From Bactericera cockerelli (lineage: Eukaryota; Arthropoda; Insecta; Hemiptera; Triozidae): DNA of 64,000 nt. This document shows positions 1 through 9,861 of the stretch, one piece after another. Location: contig CM044961.1 in assembly GCA_024516035.1 (NCBI GenBank), positions 18,419,374-18,483,373 of the forward strand, read 5' to 3'. The stretch's first letter is position 1; every line of letters starts with the position of its first letter. Both the position numbers and the translations under genes were made by a program. Under the pieces are notes generated by a model. That model did not search any database, was not told the origin of the DNA, and saw nothing but the letters and a program-made list of their open reading frames with translations.

Positions 1-414
1 TTAAGTTCGTAAGAGATTACTAAAAATCCCACTCTTTCCAGAAAAAGAACACTGTTCTCTGCAAATTTGCCTCTTCGTTTACCAAACTTACTTAGCTTGG
101 CTACAGCTGGAGGGGTGAGTGATGGTCTCCAGGCAACTTTATTTCAAAGTTGGCTCGTCCTGAACCACATATTTATATGTGCGATCAACCATCATGAGGA
201 CTTGTACTTTTCTTTATAAGCTGTTAAACCCATAGGAAACTGCAAGGTAGCCTGGCTTGTAAGGGTTGGCTAGTCTGTTTTCTGTTTATAGTCTTCTAGT
301 GAGACACGGGTCTTCTCCCAGTTTAACGTCCCCCAGACAGGCATTAGTTTGTATAGCCTAGTAATGAATAGGATGGGTTTATAAATTATTATTTTTTCTT
401 TCTTTTCTTTTCAG
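1..414. repeat. Intronic repeat, inverted partner at 607-763
   Basis: No coding exon is visible. Bases about 95-170 match, in opposite orientation, bases about 685-760, with shared phrases such as GGAGGGGTGAGTGATGGTCT and TTGGCTCGTCCTGAACC. The same family appears at 21480-21660 and 22705-22735. I read this as a dispersed repeat in a BTAF1 intron. The polypyrimidine stretch at 390-414 ending in CAG is the acceptor of the next exon. Confidence 0.6.
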
Positions 415-606
415 GTATGGGAAAGCATTCTGACTCGCGTCCCCTCAATTCTCTTCTCATGGCTGTGTGCCCTCAAATCGCCTACTGGCTCTGCCTGACC
501 ATGCAACCCGTCAATGTTCCGTTTGACAGCGCTCAACTAGTTGTCATTGAAACGGATGCAGCCGACCTGGACTCTGGCACAAGCGGTCTCAAATACTATC
601 TTGGAG
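415..606 (+). CDS. BTAF1 exon A (frameshifted)
   Basis: The acceptor is ttcttttcag before GTATGG; the donor is GGAG|gtgag. The exon opens in one frame (VWESILTRVP) and continues in another (LNSLLMAVCPQIAYWLCL). Both halves look like consecutive family sequence. The switch falls at the CCCC run near 438-443, and one extra C would join the frames. I take this as a homopolymer sequencing error rather than a real lesion, but a damaged copy is possible. Confidence 0.8.
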
Positions 607-3600
607 GTGAGAGGAAAGGGTCCTTTTTTCTGTGAATTTAATGCTATGTGTTTGAAATATTCAGGTGAAAAGCACTACAATCGGAGGTTCAGGACGAGCC
701 AACTTTGAAATTAAGTTGGCTGGAGACCATCACTCACCCCTCCAGCTGTAGCCAAGCTGGCTAAAACAACAACAACAAAATCGGATTTGATAAAATTGAT
801 CTGTTCACATGTCTAGATTAGATCTATGCCGCCATTCTTTGCTCTTAAGTGTGCTGTACACAGTTTCTTTGCATGTGTACTTATGTATGCATTATCTGTG
901 TTTATTCTCCTTGATTTTTTTAAGAATTCGAAACATTTTTAATTGTTTTCTTCCCACTTTCAGGCGTAGAAACCGTCCCTCTCGCTACTCGTGAAGCCAA
1001 CGCCACCCGGTGTCGAATCCTAGCCTCGCGTCTCCTAGGTTTGGCCTCCAACTATGTGATTCAACCCATGTCCGGTGTAGACACGGGAACTGAAGGGGCA
1101 CCCTGCCCTGTTGAGTGCTATGTGAATCTACTTCTCGTCTACGTCAGATCAAAGTCTGCGATGCAAAGGTAAAGATGCCACTGGCGCAAGCGATAGTATG
1201 CTACACTGAAGCATGCTTCAACACCATTTTAGCCGAAAGTATCACCGCACAAATTTGCTCCGAATGTCACTGGCTACAATTAGCCTTACTGTAGCATGCT
1301 TAGTAATAATAATAATACTTGCTCAAAGCATTTTCGACAACCGAACCCTCAGAATCTTATTATTATATAGTCATAACTTCAAATAAATGAGGGAAATTCC
1401 AAGCATTGGGTGGGATCCGCACCAGAGATCACGGACCCATGGGCTAGATTGTTTCCATGTCAAGTCTAGCGCCGAAACCACATCCACTTGTAAGAAGATA
1501 TGTTCCTACCAACATGTTTTATGCTTCTTTCTTAAAAAAATAAAAATAAAAGGTACGCGTGCCCCAGAAGCGCTTTCGCATTACTTCAGGGCACTTTACC
1601 TTTACATCCATGCCATTCCGGAAACGGAAAATTTCGGTCAAAAATTCCCGCTCCGGCTGGGTCTTGAACCCGCAACCTATGCTCTTAACCACTGAGCCAC
1701 GGAGGTCGGCTCAGTGGTTTTGTATGCTGCATAGGGATAGTGTCCACTCAAATGAAATGTAATCCTGTTTTATAATTCGGTCCTTAACACTTTGAGCTCC
1801 AGAGCTGGGATCCGCGAGGCAAAAATGCGTTTTGCACCCTTCGTGCCAAAGTTTTTATTGTAAAATATTTTGTTTTTTGTCGAGAAAAGTCGATAAATTT
1901 ACTTTTTTCAGTTGTACCTTTTATACTTTATGATTTAACTTCAAAGTAAGGAAGGTCGTGAATACCATATAGAGTACTCAAGTCCACAGTCAAATTTCGG
2001 GTGAGGATCGTATATGGTACTCATGTCCTTTATGAAATATCAGCTGAGAGTCATATATGGTATTCATGGGCTCAAAGTGCTTAATGTTGCTTCTGGGGAG
2101 TCTTGTCTAACTGAAGTCGTTGTTCCATGCAGGCTTGTGGCAGGCCTGGTGATTGCAGATTGGAACAAGCGTCGAGTGTTGCGTCCCCCTCATGATTCTC
2201 TCACCTCGGCCCTGGTGCAATGCCTCGACGAGAACATCTACTATGACGAGCTAGGCTCCGTTTACACCAAGCTACTGCAGGACACCACCGACCTTCTTTC
2301 CTTCATGAAGCACTATGACCTGAGCTTTGACTATGAGGCGTTTAACAGAGTGAGTAAGGGCGGAATTTAAAGACGTTTTTGTAATACCTCTGTGGCGCTA
2401 AGTCACGGATTGCGTACTGTGTAAGATAGGGAAAACCGACACTTACCAACGACTTAAGTTATTGATGTTGTCTATTAATTCCGCCCTAAATATTGTAGAA
2501 GCCAGCGTCAATGGCACGTTGAATACACCGGTTCTCATTTAGTCACTGAAGATAAGCAACGTCCAGCGAGACTAGGACTTGAATGGGGACCATTCAAATT
2601 CGAACCCTCGTGATGCTGGCTATTCCCGACCCCACTCAGGCTGGGTGAGGTTAATTTGAGTAGCTAGTATGTGAGTTTCCAACGAATAGAAGGTACAACC
2701 CCGTGGTGATATGACCATGCAGTTAAAGCGACGTTAAACCCAAATTTAAAAATAATAATAATAATAATGGACGCAGCACATAACACATGGGTCAATAAGT
2801 CGTCGAACTAATTGTGAAAGGAAGGTTTTTTTGGCAAAATTTTACCTTAGTCATCAACATAGTCTCCATTTAGGGTAATACAATTATTCCAGCGCTTTTC
2901 CAATTTTTCGATTCCTATTTTGTAGAAGTTTTTGTCTTTTGCCTCAAAATAGGCTTCAGTGGCGACTATGACCTCATCATCGGATCGAAATTTTTTTCCC
3001 TGGAGCTCTTTTTTCAGGTCTGAGAACAGGTGGTAGTCAGATGGAGCCAGGTCTGGTGAATAAAGGGGATGTGGGAGCAATTCAAATCGCAAATCCTTCA
3101 ATTTTGCCATCGTTTTCATTGACTTGTGCATTGGAGCGTTGTCTTGGTGAAAAAGTGGTTTTTTCCTTGCCATGTGGGGCCTTTTCTGTTTGATAGCGTC
3201 ATTCAACCGATCCAACAAGGCAATGTAATAGTCACTGTTTATCTTCTGACCTTTTGGGAGAAAGTCAATCAGCAAAAGTCCATTTGTGTCCCAAAATATA
3301 GAAGCCATAACCTTCCCAGCTGATTCTTGTGTCTTTGGACGCTTTGGTCGGGTATCGCCCTCTCCTGTCCATTCGGCTGACGCTCTTTTCGATTCCGGAG
3401 TATAGTGGTGTATCCACGTCTCATCCATCGTTAAATATCGGGGGAAAAAATCCTTTCTGTCTCTGTTAAACAGCTCCAAACAATGCTCAGAATCATCAAT
3501 ACGTTGTTGTTTTTGGTCAACTGTCAGTAAACGCGGCACCCACTTGGACAAAAGCTTCTGCATACCCAATTCTTCATGTAAAATTTTAAATACAGTACCT

Positions 3601-6600
3601 TTCGAAATCTGTAGAGTGTCAGCTATCTCTTGTAACTTAACTTTGCGATCAGCTCTCACGATTTTCAGCATTTTTTGAGTGTTTTCTGGTGTAGCCACCT
3701 CAATAGGACGTCCTGAGCGGTCTTTGTCTTCGGTGGATGTTCTACCACTCTTAAATTCTCTATACCACCAACAAATTGTTCCTTTTGATGGACAATCATT
3801 TGGATAACACTTTATTAACCATTTTTGAGCTTCCGCAGTATTTTTGCCCATCAAAAAACAGTGTTGAATCAAGACGCGAAACTTGTTTTTATCCATATTT
3901 TAAAAGTAAACAATAGAAACTTCACTAAATTTGTAATAGCTTAAAGAAAAATAATTTTCAGGGCACAAAATCACAACACATGACTGATGACCGTTAGTAC
4001 TAAAAGTTTTCAAAACAAACAGTGCGCTAGTGGCGCGCTCTATTACCTAGTTCGACAACTTAATGACCCATGTAGTAGCAATTTCTTTGAGGAAAAAAAA
4101 GTGCACTTGTAGTCAAGTGGTTAACGCGCTAGTCTAATAATCCAGGTAGCGTAGGGATCCGTTGGTTCGAATCCCACCCAGTGCACGAATTTTTCTTCAT
4201 TCATTTGAGCTTGTAACTTGTAACCACATAATAATAAGACTCTGAGGGTTAGGTGGTAGAAAATGCTTTGAGCATTAACCTCGCCTGGTGGTTACCTTCC
4301 ACTAAAGAGTATTATTATAATAAATTAATAATAATAATCTCCTTGGTCAGATTTGAAAACAATCAAACTTATTTCCCCATTCCAGGTTCTGACATTGGAC
4401 GAGATAGAGCACCTGGTGGGAACACTACTAGTAGCTACCATGGAAGAGCAGAAGCGGTCCAAGACGTCCAAATGCTTGGAGAAAGTAGACGAGAGAAGAA
4501 AGACAATTCTCAGCTCTGCTCAGAGCACCAAAAAAGATCAGTTCACCTGGCAAATCATGTAAGTTTCATTTATTTTTTCGTTAATTAAAAACCATTGATC
4601 TCGAAACATTTTTTTTGGGTGGAAGAGATTGCCACAGGCAATAACCCCGCCCTTTAGGTAGTTCATTAACTTCATTCTTTTTTTTTTCTTGTATATTTGC
4701 TTAATCTTTTTGTTTTTCTTTATATTTCATTGTATTCTACTGTATATATTTTTTATTCTACCTAATAAAGCTTTGTAAAAGAATATAATAATTTTTCAAG
4801 GTGGCTTTATTTTTCGTGATTATTATGAACATTTTAGGCAGATTTTAGTGGTTGATGTCAAATTTTGTCTCTTTCGTTTGTTATAAATATGCTATAACTA
4901 CTATGAAAATTTTGTAAGTTTACATTTTTTTTTCTTCAGCAAACATTTTGGTCAGTCTGTTTATGATGTTGATATCAAAATTTGACCCATTCATTTTACA
5001 AGTGTTTTTTGGTAATTGTATTGGCCAGTTAATGATTTTAAAAAAATTGGCTGTTTTATTTGACTTTATTTTCTGTTTATACTGATTATACTGATACTGA
5101 TTTATCAAAATTTTAGCTAGTTAACTTATATGCTTGGAAGAGAAAAAATCAGCACTGGGTAATTTTATCAAACACATCTCGTGCCAAAGGTATTTTTCTG
5201 TGTGTTTCGCCTGAGGCCCAAATTTCTCCCGATGTCAGGCGTTTACTGACTGACCGTAAAATCTTAAGTTTTCAATATATTTCAATGATCTAAATTGCGA
5301 AAATCCCCATAGGCCCCAGAGTTTAAACAACATACTAAAATCTATTGTTGTGTCTGTTGGAAGAGCCTGACACTGATTAAAAGTGAGCAACAACGTGTCA
5401 GGCCTTTTCAACTGACAATCACTTTTTTGGAAAACTAGCTGTCAGGCGTTTTTAACTGACCTGGCACGAGATGTGTTAAGGGTACTCTGCTTTGGGCGTC
5501 TTCAATATATTATGTGATGATTTTTCATTATTCTTATAAAGGATATGAAAGAATGTCCGTTATTAGAAGCGAGATGCAGTTGCTTCTAAGATACAAGTTT
5601 TTATCTTAATGCCAAGGATCTCAAACGGAAGTTGTTTTACCGCTCAGATTCAAGGAGAATGCATATAAATCAGACTCAGAAACTTTTTATGTGCTTAACG
5701 TCTATTTTACATCAGAGTTTTATGTTCTCAGGGTGCAAGCAACCTTGGCCGGCGCCTTGCTTCGCCTGGAATGCCTACCGGCCAAAATCAACCCCGTCAT
5801 CAAGCCTCTAATGGAATCGATCAAGTTTGAGTCAAGTATCCTGCTGCAGGAATTGGCCGCGAGTCATTTGGCCCTGCTGATTGGTCAATGCTCGGACCGA
5901 AATCCTTGTCCTAACAATAAGATCGTTCAGAACCTGTGTACGTTCCTGTGCTGTGATCCCGAGTTCACTCCTGTCATTGAGGTAAGCCAGAATTTTTTCA
6001 CGCGCACTTCTGATTTTTGAAGAATTGATCACATGATTTGGTGTTATTTGAGCGTTTTAAAAGAATTACAGTTATTAATATCAATCTATTTTTAGTTGTT
6101 TTAAACGTCAACAAAATCGTTTTTTCACTGACTATTAACTTTCGGGAGAACAACATTTATTTTGGTTTTGACCGTTTTTTAAACATGTAGCTATATTGTT
6201 GAAGTGTTATTTAACCTACCAAAACTCTACCCAGGGTAGAAAGATCAGTATGAAAAGAAAAGTGAGAAATTGTATTAGACGTACGTACATGAATTTCAGA
6301 CCTCTAGCCTCCGTGGCGTAACGGTTGTGACTACTGCCCGTAATCCAGAGTTGGAGCAGACTTTTCGCACAGAAACTTCTGTTCCCTCCGAACATGTGAG
6401 GCTGGCAAATTCCGACCCTACCCAGGCTGGGTGAGGTTAATGTGGGTAGCTGGTACGATTCCCAGCGAATAGAGGGTAAAACCCTTGTTCTGTCTCCTCA
6501 AGTCAGGACGTTAAAACCAAATAGAATCAATGGACATGAAAGGAGCCCGGCCATTGGATCTGGGCGTCCATATAATCCTCTCGCGACCGTGATTTAGGTA

Positions 6601-8239
6601 TCAATACCTATCTCACGGACACGGAATTATTAATTATTATAATTTCAGACCTCAGTAGCTTGACTGGACGCTTTTCTCTTTCTTCAGTACCCAGATATTT
6701 GCGTTCTCTTCCCAGGGTGCCACCAAAGGGGCCGGTATTTCCCTGCTGCTCCGAAGCAACAGTGAAGCCAGCAGCAGCAGCGAGCCCACCCCACCCTGCA
6801 CCCCGGGTTCGAACCCCGGGGGCTTCTGGACAGTTCATGATCAGCAGCTCGAGCACGCCTATCCGAAAACCGTCAGAAGTTCTACCGAGAGTAAGAAGCC
6901 TTCTCTACTTGAGGAATGAAGTACCTCAATCTTCAATATCCATATTATAATAATAATAATAACTCTTCATTGACAAGAATAATATTGACAAAGGGCGTGA
7001 TTATTGCCTGAGGCAATCTCTGCCATCAAACCCATACGGTTACCACTTATTTGATATCGAGAATTATTATTATATTATTTATTAATAGAGACAATATGTA
7101 AAATGTACACACAAAAAATAATGTCAAATTAAAATACAAATTTGAAAAAAATGTTAACAAGAAAAAGAGAAAATAAACAGATAAAATGTGTTCATACGTC
7201 CCGACAAAAGGGGCGGGGTTATTGCCTATGGCAAGCTCTTCCACCCAACCCTTAATACAAGTATTTAGCAGATCTTGAGTCTCATTCAGCATCAGTTCCC
7301 ATGATTGGATAATACAGTAAGTGTACATAGTTTAAAGCTAACACCTTGTTTATGGAAGATATGAATGTTAGACATGGTACTGAAAAATGGATTTATTTTT
7401 TCTTCTGGTGGTGAGACTAAGCTTGTAGATCGGAAATATTATCTCTTGTAGTGTGAAACGAGGAGGCTTCATAAAGATTGAAATTAAGATTTAAAAATCT
7501 ATTAACTTTGGTCACTTGGTCAGTGTAGCTTTGGTATTAAGTACTTGACTAGTAGAATACTGGTTTGTATCCCGCTCATGGTTTTTTTTTCATACAGTGA
7601 TTTTATTTTTTATTAAAAATAATAAATTATTAATACAATCGAACCTGGATATACGAGAACTCAAGGGTCCGGAAATTTATTTTCTCTTATAAAGATAAGA
7701 GGTTATTTTCCCTAATACAAGGTAAATTTGACATGGAATTGTTTCCTTATAATCTCTAATGGGAGAAGTGATGAAAAAAAGCTGTTGGGGTAAAGGTATT
7801 CGCACAGATGCTATTCTGGCAGTAAAAAATCATCAGTTCTACAGTTGGATAATACAGTAAGTGTACATGATTTAGAGCTAACACCTTGTTTGTAGAAGAT
7901 ATGAATGTTAGATATGGTACAGAAAAATAGATTTAATTCTTCTTCTGGTGAGACTGAGCTAAAAAATAATTAAAATACTTCTATCCCCCACTCTCTTACC
8001 TTTCAGGCAGCGGCAACAGTCAACTCAGGGGTGGAGCTACAGGAGGGAGGGGCGGTGATGAAGTTAACAACAACTACACAGGCATTCTCACCTTGGTGAA
8101 GCAACAGCAGAGTGTGGAGAGTAAGAACAAGGGGCGGGGCCCCGGTAGACCCACCCTGGGTGGTGCTGCAACGTCAAGTACTGAAACCCTCGGGATGGTG
8201 AACCCGTCCAGCTCTTCCTCACTAGATGTTGAGGTGGAG
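415..8239 (+). CDS. BTAF1 (TBP-associated factor 172 / Mot1), internal part only
   Basis: BTAF1 is a SNF2-family ATPase that removes TBP from DNA in the nucleus; its N-terminal HEAT repeats grip TBP. Seven exons are seen: 415-606, 964-1168, 2133-2349, 4386-4558, 5732-5981, 6716-6890 and 8007-8239. All have AG/GT borders and matching phases. Recognition rests on the order of conserved phrases: VCPQIAYWLCLTMQP, SKSAMQRLVAGLVIADW, KINPVIKPLMESIK, CPNNKIVQNLC, and KGRGPGRPTLGGAA near the end. These match the family's middle HEAT region in order. The N-terminus lies before the window. No exon for the rest of the HEAT repeats or the ATPase is seen after 8239; the next 1.6 kb is repeats and then a gene on the other strand begins. 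The first exon has an apparent 1-nt frameshift. Identification is firm; whether the locus is intact is not. Confidence 0.88.
607..963. repeat. Intron with inverted repeat copy
   Basis: Bases about 685-763 are an inverted copy of 95-170. The rest is A+T-rich intron with no coding signal on either strand. Confidence 0.55.
964..1168 (+). CDS. BTAF1 exon B
   Basis: It begins after tttcag and ends ATGCAAAG|gtaaag. It enters with two bases (GC) that complete the glycine split by the previous exon. It reads ETVPLATREANATRCRILAS and ends SKSAMQ plus a split Arg codon. The SKSAMQR phrase corresponds to a conserved HEAT-helix start in BTAF1. Confidence 0.85.
1385..1720 (-). repeat. tRNA-derived SINE
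   Basis: Read on the minus strand, about 1655-1710 gives a tRNA-like head: CGTGGCTCAGTGGTTAAGAG resembles an A box and GGGTTCAAGACCC a B box. It is followed by a non-tRNA body. A fragment near 1405-1440 (GGTGGGATCCG) resembles the tRNA-like sequences at 4150 and 41655. This is inferred to be a pol III-derived retroposon, not a functional tRNA gene. Confidence 0.6.
2133..2349 (+). CDS. BTAF1 exon C
   Basis: The acceptor is ccatgcag before GCTTGTGG; the donor is AACAGA|gtgagtaag. It reads LVAGLVIADWNKRR, then ENIYYDELGSVYTKLLQD, and ends FDYEAFNR. The next exon follows in phase 0. A MITE-like repeat starts only seven bases past the donor and supplies part of the extended donor context. Confidence 0.87.
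2357..2497. mobile_element. MITE with GGGCGGAATT ends
   Basis: The ends are an imperfect inverted repeat: AGGGCGGAATTTAAAGAC at the left and the complement of AGGGCGGAATTAATAGAC at the right, flanked by TA. The interior holds GACGTTTTTGTAATACCTCT. The same interior recurs at 30085-30215, 39845-39945, 54965-55085 and, shortened, near 59775-59800. It is about 140 bp with no coding capacity. Confidence 0.65.
2500..2760 (+). repeat. SINE family B copy
   Basis: It contains CAGGCTGGGTGAGGTTAA, then a TATGTGAGTTTCC segment, and near its end GACGTTAAACCCAAAT. The same block recurs at about 6405-6520, 28340-28560 (reverse), 36600-36780, 43125-43240 and 53430-53580. The family is abundant and diverged, with CCTGG/CCAGC-rich half palindromes. 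Confidence 0.65.
2783..4075 (-). mobile_element. Complete mariner element
   Basis: The element is flanked by TA on both sides (2781-2782 and 4076-4077). It has inverted ends of about 29 bp, with ATGGGTCAATAAGT at the left against ATGGGTCATTAAGT at the right. At about 1.29 kb with one uninterrupted transposase, it has the size and layout of an intact mariner. It lies in a BTAF1 intron, opposite to that gene. Confidence 0.92.
2847..3896 (-). CDS. mariner transposase, 349 aa, apparently intact
   Basis: This enzyme cuts and pastes the mariner element by a DDD/E RNase H-fold reaction in the nucleus. The protein is 349 residues, normal for mariner. Residues 1-115 hold the paired helix-turn-helix DNA-binding part (CWWYREFKSGR, DRSGRP). 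The linker motif WVPRLLT is at 119-125. The catalytic triad is present: Asp158 in TMDETW, Asp252 in HQDNAP and Asp287 in LAPSDYH, with 34 residues between the last two (D34D). YSPDLAPSD is the mariner signature. No stop or frameshift is seen. It begins at the first ATG after the 5' terminal region. Activity cannot be judged from sequence alone. Confidence 0.95.
   Translation of the reverse strand: MDKNKFRVLIQHCFLMGKNTAEAQKWLIKCYPNDCPSKGTICWWYREFKSGRTSTEDKDRSGRPIEVATPENTQKMLKIVRADRKVKLQEIADTLQISKGTVFKILHEELGMQKLLSKWVPRLLTVDQKQQRIDDSEHCLELFNRDRKDFFPRYLTMDETWIHHYTPESKRASAEWTGEGDTRPKRPKTQESAGKVMASIFWDTNGLLLIDFLPKGQKINSDYYIALLDRLNDAIKQKRPHMARKKPLFHQDNAPMHKSMKTMAKLKDLRFELLPHPLYSPDLAPSDYHLFSDLKKELQGKKFRSDDEVIVATEAYFEAKDKNFYKIGIEKLEKRWNNCITLNGDYVDD
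4101..4186 (+). tRNA. tRNA-like sequence (tRNA pseudogene or SINE head)
   Basis: A 7-bp acceptor stem pairs exactly (GTGCACT with AGTGCAC). The A box is TAGTCAAGTGG and the B box GGTTCGAATCC. The anticodon loop could be CTAATAA (AAT, Ile), but the anticodon stem and T stem carry mismatches. A relative on the minus strand at about 41655-41730 shows it is repeated. I favour a tRNA-derived retroposon over a working gene. Confidence 0.45.
4240..4345 (+). repeat. Retroposon 3' tail with hairpin
   Basis: GGTGGTAGAA is followed by an AATGCT/AGCATT stem with loop TTG, then AACCTCGCC and (TAA)-rich sequence. It belongs to the set of LINE-like 3' ends with a variable stem and fixed surroundings (compare 4616-4660, 25118-25160 and 32818-32862). 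Confidence 0.55.
4386..4558 (+). CDS. BTAF1 exon D
   Basis: It begins GTTCTGACATTGG after ccccattccag and ends AAATCAT|gtaagt, leaving two bases for the next codon. It reads VLTLDEIEHLVGTLLV and carries a basic EEQKRSKTSK segment. The family has VLT-I-D-A-x-L-V at the same place. Confidence 0.87.
4610..4800 (+). repeat. LINE 3' end with hairpin and AATAAAG
   Basis: It reads GGGTGGAAGAG, a stem ATTGCC/GGCAAT around ACA, and AACCCCGCCC. A T-rich stretch and CTAATAAAGCTTTG follow. Related 3' ends are at 7080-7260 and 29750-29965 (both minus). Only the tail is present, as in a strongly 5'-truncated retroposon. Confidence 0.6.
5171..5477. mobile_element. Foldback/MITE element with 16-bp ends
   Basis: The ends AACACATCTCGTGCCA and TGGCACGAGATGTGTT are exact reverse complements. 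Inside, a GTCAGGCGTTT phrase followed by CTGAC occurs twice, and the 307 bp have no open frame. This is probably a non-autonomous DNA transposon; no clear target duplication was identified. Confidence 0.6.
5732..5981 (+). CDS. BTAF1 exon E
   Basis: It begins GGTGCAAGC after tgttctcag and ends CATTGAG|gtaagc. With the two bases from exon D it reads MVQATLAGALLRLECLPAKI and continues NPVIKPLMESIKFE, then QCSDRNPCPNNKIVQNLC. This is the most strongly conserved stretch seen and anchors the BTAF1 assignment. Confidence 0.92.
6300..6530 (+). repeat. tRNA-headed SINE, family B
   Basis: The head CTCCGTGGCGTAACGGTTGT is tRNA-like and recurs near 25645 as CTCTGTGGTGTAACGGTTGT. The body CAGGCTGGGTGAGGTTAATG is that of the family B copies. 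It ends near GGACGTTAAAACCAAAT. Confidence 0.6.
6716..6890 (+). CDS. BTAF1 exon F, variable linker
   Basis: It begins after gcgttctcttcccag and ends ACCGAGA|gtaaga. It reads GATKGAGISLLLRSNSEASS, followed by a Ser/Pro-rich segment (PTPPCTPGSNPGG). It lies where BTAF1 proteins have a variable linker, so it is assigned by position, phase and splice sites rather than by conserved sequence. Confidence 0.7.
6960..7260 (-). repeat. Two LINE 3' tails with hairpins
   Basis: On the minus strand there are two hairpin-bearing tails. One, at about 7000-7030, has ATTGCC/GGCAAT. The other, at about 7205-7255, has CTTGCC/GGCAAT within GGGTGGAAGAG and AACCCCGCCCC. A T-rich run with TAATA repeats lies between them. 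No coding sequence is present. Confidence 0.55.
7308..7957. repeat. Direct repeat pair, ~118 bp
   Basis: Bases 7308-7425 and 7842-7957 are about 90% alike and share TTGGATAATACAGTAAGTGT and GCTAACACCTTGTTT. The interval holds A+T-rich sequence, including CGAACCTGGATATACGAGAA. That repeat family also occurs near 30640, 35760 and 62430. This is a local duplication in the BTAF1 intron with no coding content. Confidence 0.6.
8007..8239 (+). CDS. BTAF1 exon G, last one seen
   Basis: It begins GCAGCGGC after ctttcag and ends GAGGTGGAG|gtaagt. It reads a Gly-rich start, then NYTGILTLVKQQQSVESKNK and GRGPGRPTLGGAA. The GI-TL-x-x-Q phrase corresponds to BTAF1 GIITLYRHQ. The expected continuation toward the remaining HEAT repeats is not found in this window. 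Confidence 0.8.
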
Positions 8240-8960
8240 GTAAGTTTGGTGTTTTAATAATAATGTTTTTCTTTGTGTTATTATTTCACAATTTTTTAGT
8301 GGGTAGCGCAGAATCATAGGACTTTACCACTTTAATTTACAATATCTTGTATTATTTTATTTTTTCCTATGATTCTGCCACTGGTCGCTGCTTCACATCA
8401 AAGCAGCTACTCATTTTTCCTCACGAGGTATGAGTGGACCCCGAACATCCAAGTACAGAGCAGAAAAAATCCTACCCCGCTGGGAATCGAACCCAGGTTA
8501 CCATGCGTGCAATGCCAAACGCGCTAACTCACTCTGCCACGGTGACTAATAGGTTTAACGTAGCTTTCATTAAACCTATTTAATAGTGCTCTGTGAAGAA
8601 ATGTAACTTCGAATTGAGGAATTTTATTATTTTTTTTGTAATGCGGCCCTTAGATTTCGAAAATGGAAAATGTTGAGGCTCTGTCAGAAGTTACTGCTTG
8701 CCTTTACAGTATTCTGTAACCACTTTTTAAAGAGTTTCAAAGTATGTACAATTGTACAAGTATTGATAGGGTGGCGTCCCCGTGAACGATGGTAGCCAGA
8801 CAGTGGAGGAATGACTCAGCACTTCTACCACTGTCTTTACAAGGAGGCTAATAATCGACAAGGGCCTCCAGAACCAAGCCAATGCTGGTCTACTCCCTGT
8901 TTATAGTCCCCCAGCCAGACTGCTGGTCTACTCCCAGTTAAGTATGGATTAGTCAAGTAA
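8240..8960. repeat. SINE copies after last BTAF1 exon
   Basis: About 8385-8555, read on the minus strand, has a tRNA-like head (GGCAGAGTGAGTTAGCGCG, then GGTTCGATTCC). About 8770-8885 is a block (GTGAACGATGGTAGCCAGAC) repeated at 11755-11865 in the same orientation. No exon is seen. Confidence 0.6.
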
Positions 8961-9839
8961 AATAAACAAAAACAAACATTTACAATGTTTCTTAGTTGCA
9001 ACATAATTTATACCTTCCCTCAAAGGCTCGGGGAGAGCATAAAAAAGTCTTTGTACCATTACGTAAACATTAATTTCCATGTTCATGAGTATTCTATCAT
9101 ACTGAAGAAAAAGATGGGCATTCTTTCAACTGAATATAGGAGTAAAATATTTATTTAGAGAGAACAGGCTAAGATATTTTTAATTGTAATATAATTGACA
9201 TTGAACGACTTTTCTACCAGCAAGAGTCCCTTGATATACCTGTCTAACATCAGACGACTGTCCCAAAGACAGGATATTTATTGTATTCGCCATTTTCATT
9301 TTGTGTTCTTTTTATAATTTATTGTAACATTCTGTTTCATTTTACTGTTTTGTATTAATTTTGTCTTATTAGGTTTCATCCGTCAAATAAATAAATTAAA
9401 CTAAAATTAAATTAAATTTATTTAGTTTATAAAACAACATAAAATTGGTGTAGTTATTAAATTCCACAACATTTACAAATAAAATTGTGTTAACGCATAA
9501 ATAGTAGAACTAGAACTAAATCATTAAAATTGAAACGTATAAAATTTATAGACATATATAATAGGTTTAAAAGTAAAATAAATAATTGCACGCTGAAATG
9601 TCATTTGCCATTTTCCCATCTCCTCATATTACTGGTTTAAATAAATTTCAAGTCCCTTTAAAATAAATTTAAAGTCCCTTTATCTATTGGTTTAAATAAC
9701 TTTCAAGTCCCTTTATCTATTGGTTTAAACAAATTTCAAGTCCCTTTATCTATTGGTTTAAATAAATTTCAAATCCCTTTATCTAAATAAATTTCAAGTC
9801 CCTATAATATATTGTCGCGGCCATTAAAGTAACATAATT
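8961..9839. repeat. A+T-rich spacer with 33-bp minisatellite
   Basis: About 9620-9810 holds about five imperfect copies of a unit containing TTTCAAGTCCCTTTATCTA and TTGGTTTAAATAA. The rest is A+T-rich with no gene signal. This stretch lies between the last BTAF1 exon and the stop-codon array of the minus-strand gene, so a misjoin, if any, would be here or in the array. Confidence 0.6.
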
Positions 9840-9861
9840 ATGTTTCTCTTCTCCTTCTTTC

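Noticed and set aside
4101..4186. Functional tRNA-Ile gene
   Set aside because: Acceptor stem and boxes are good, but the anticodon and T stems mismatch and related copies are repeated.
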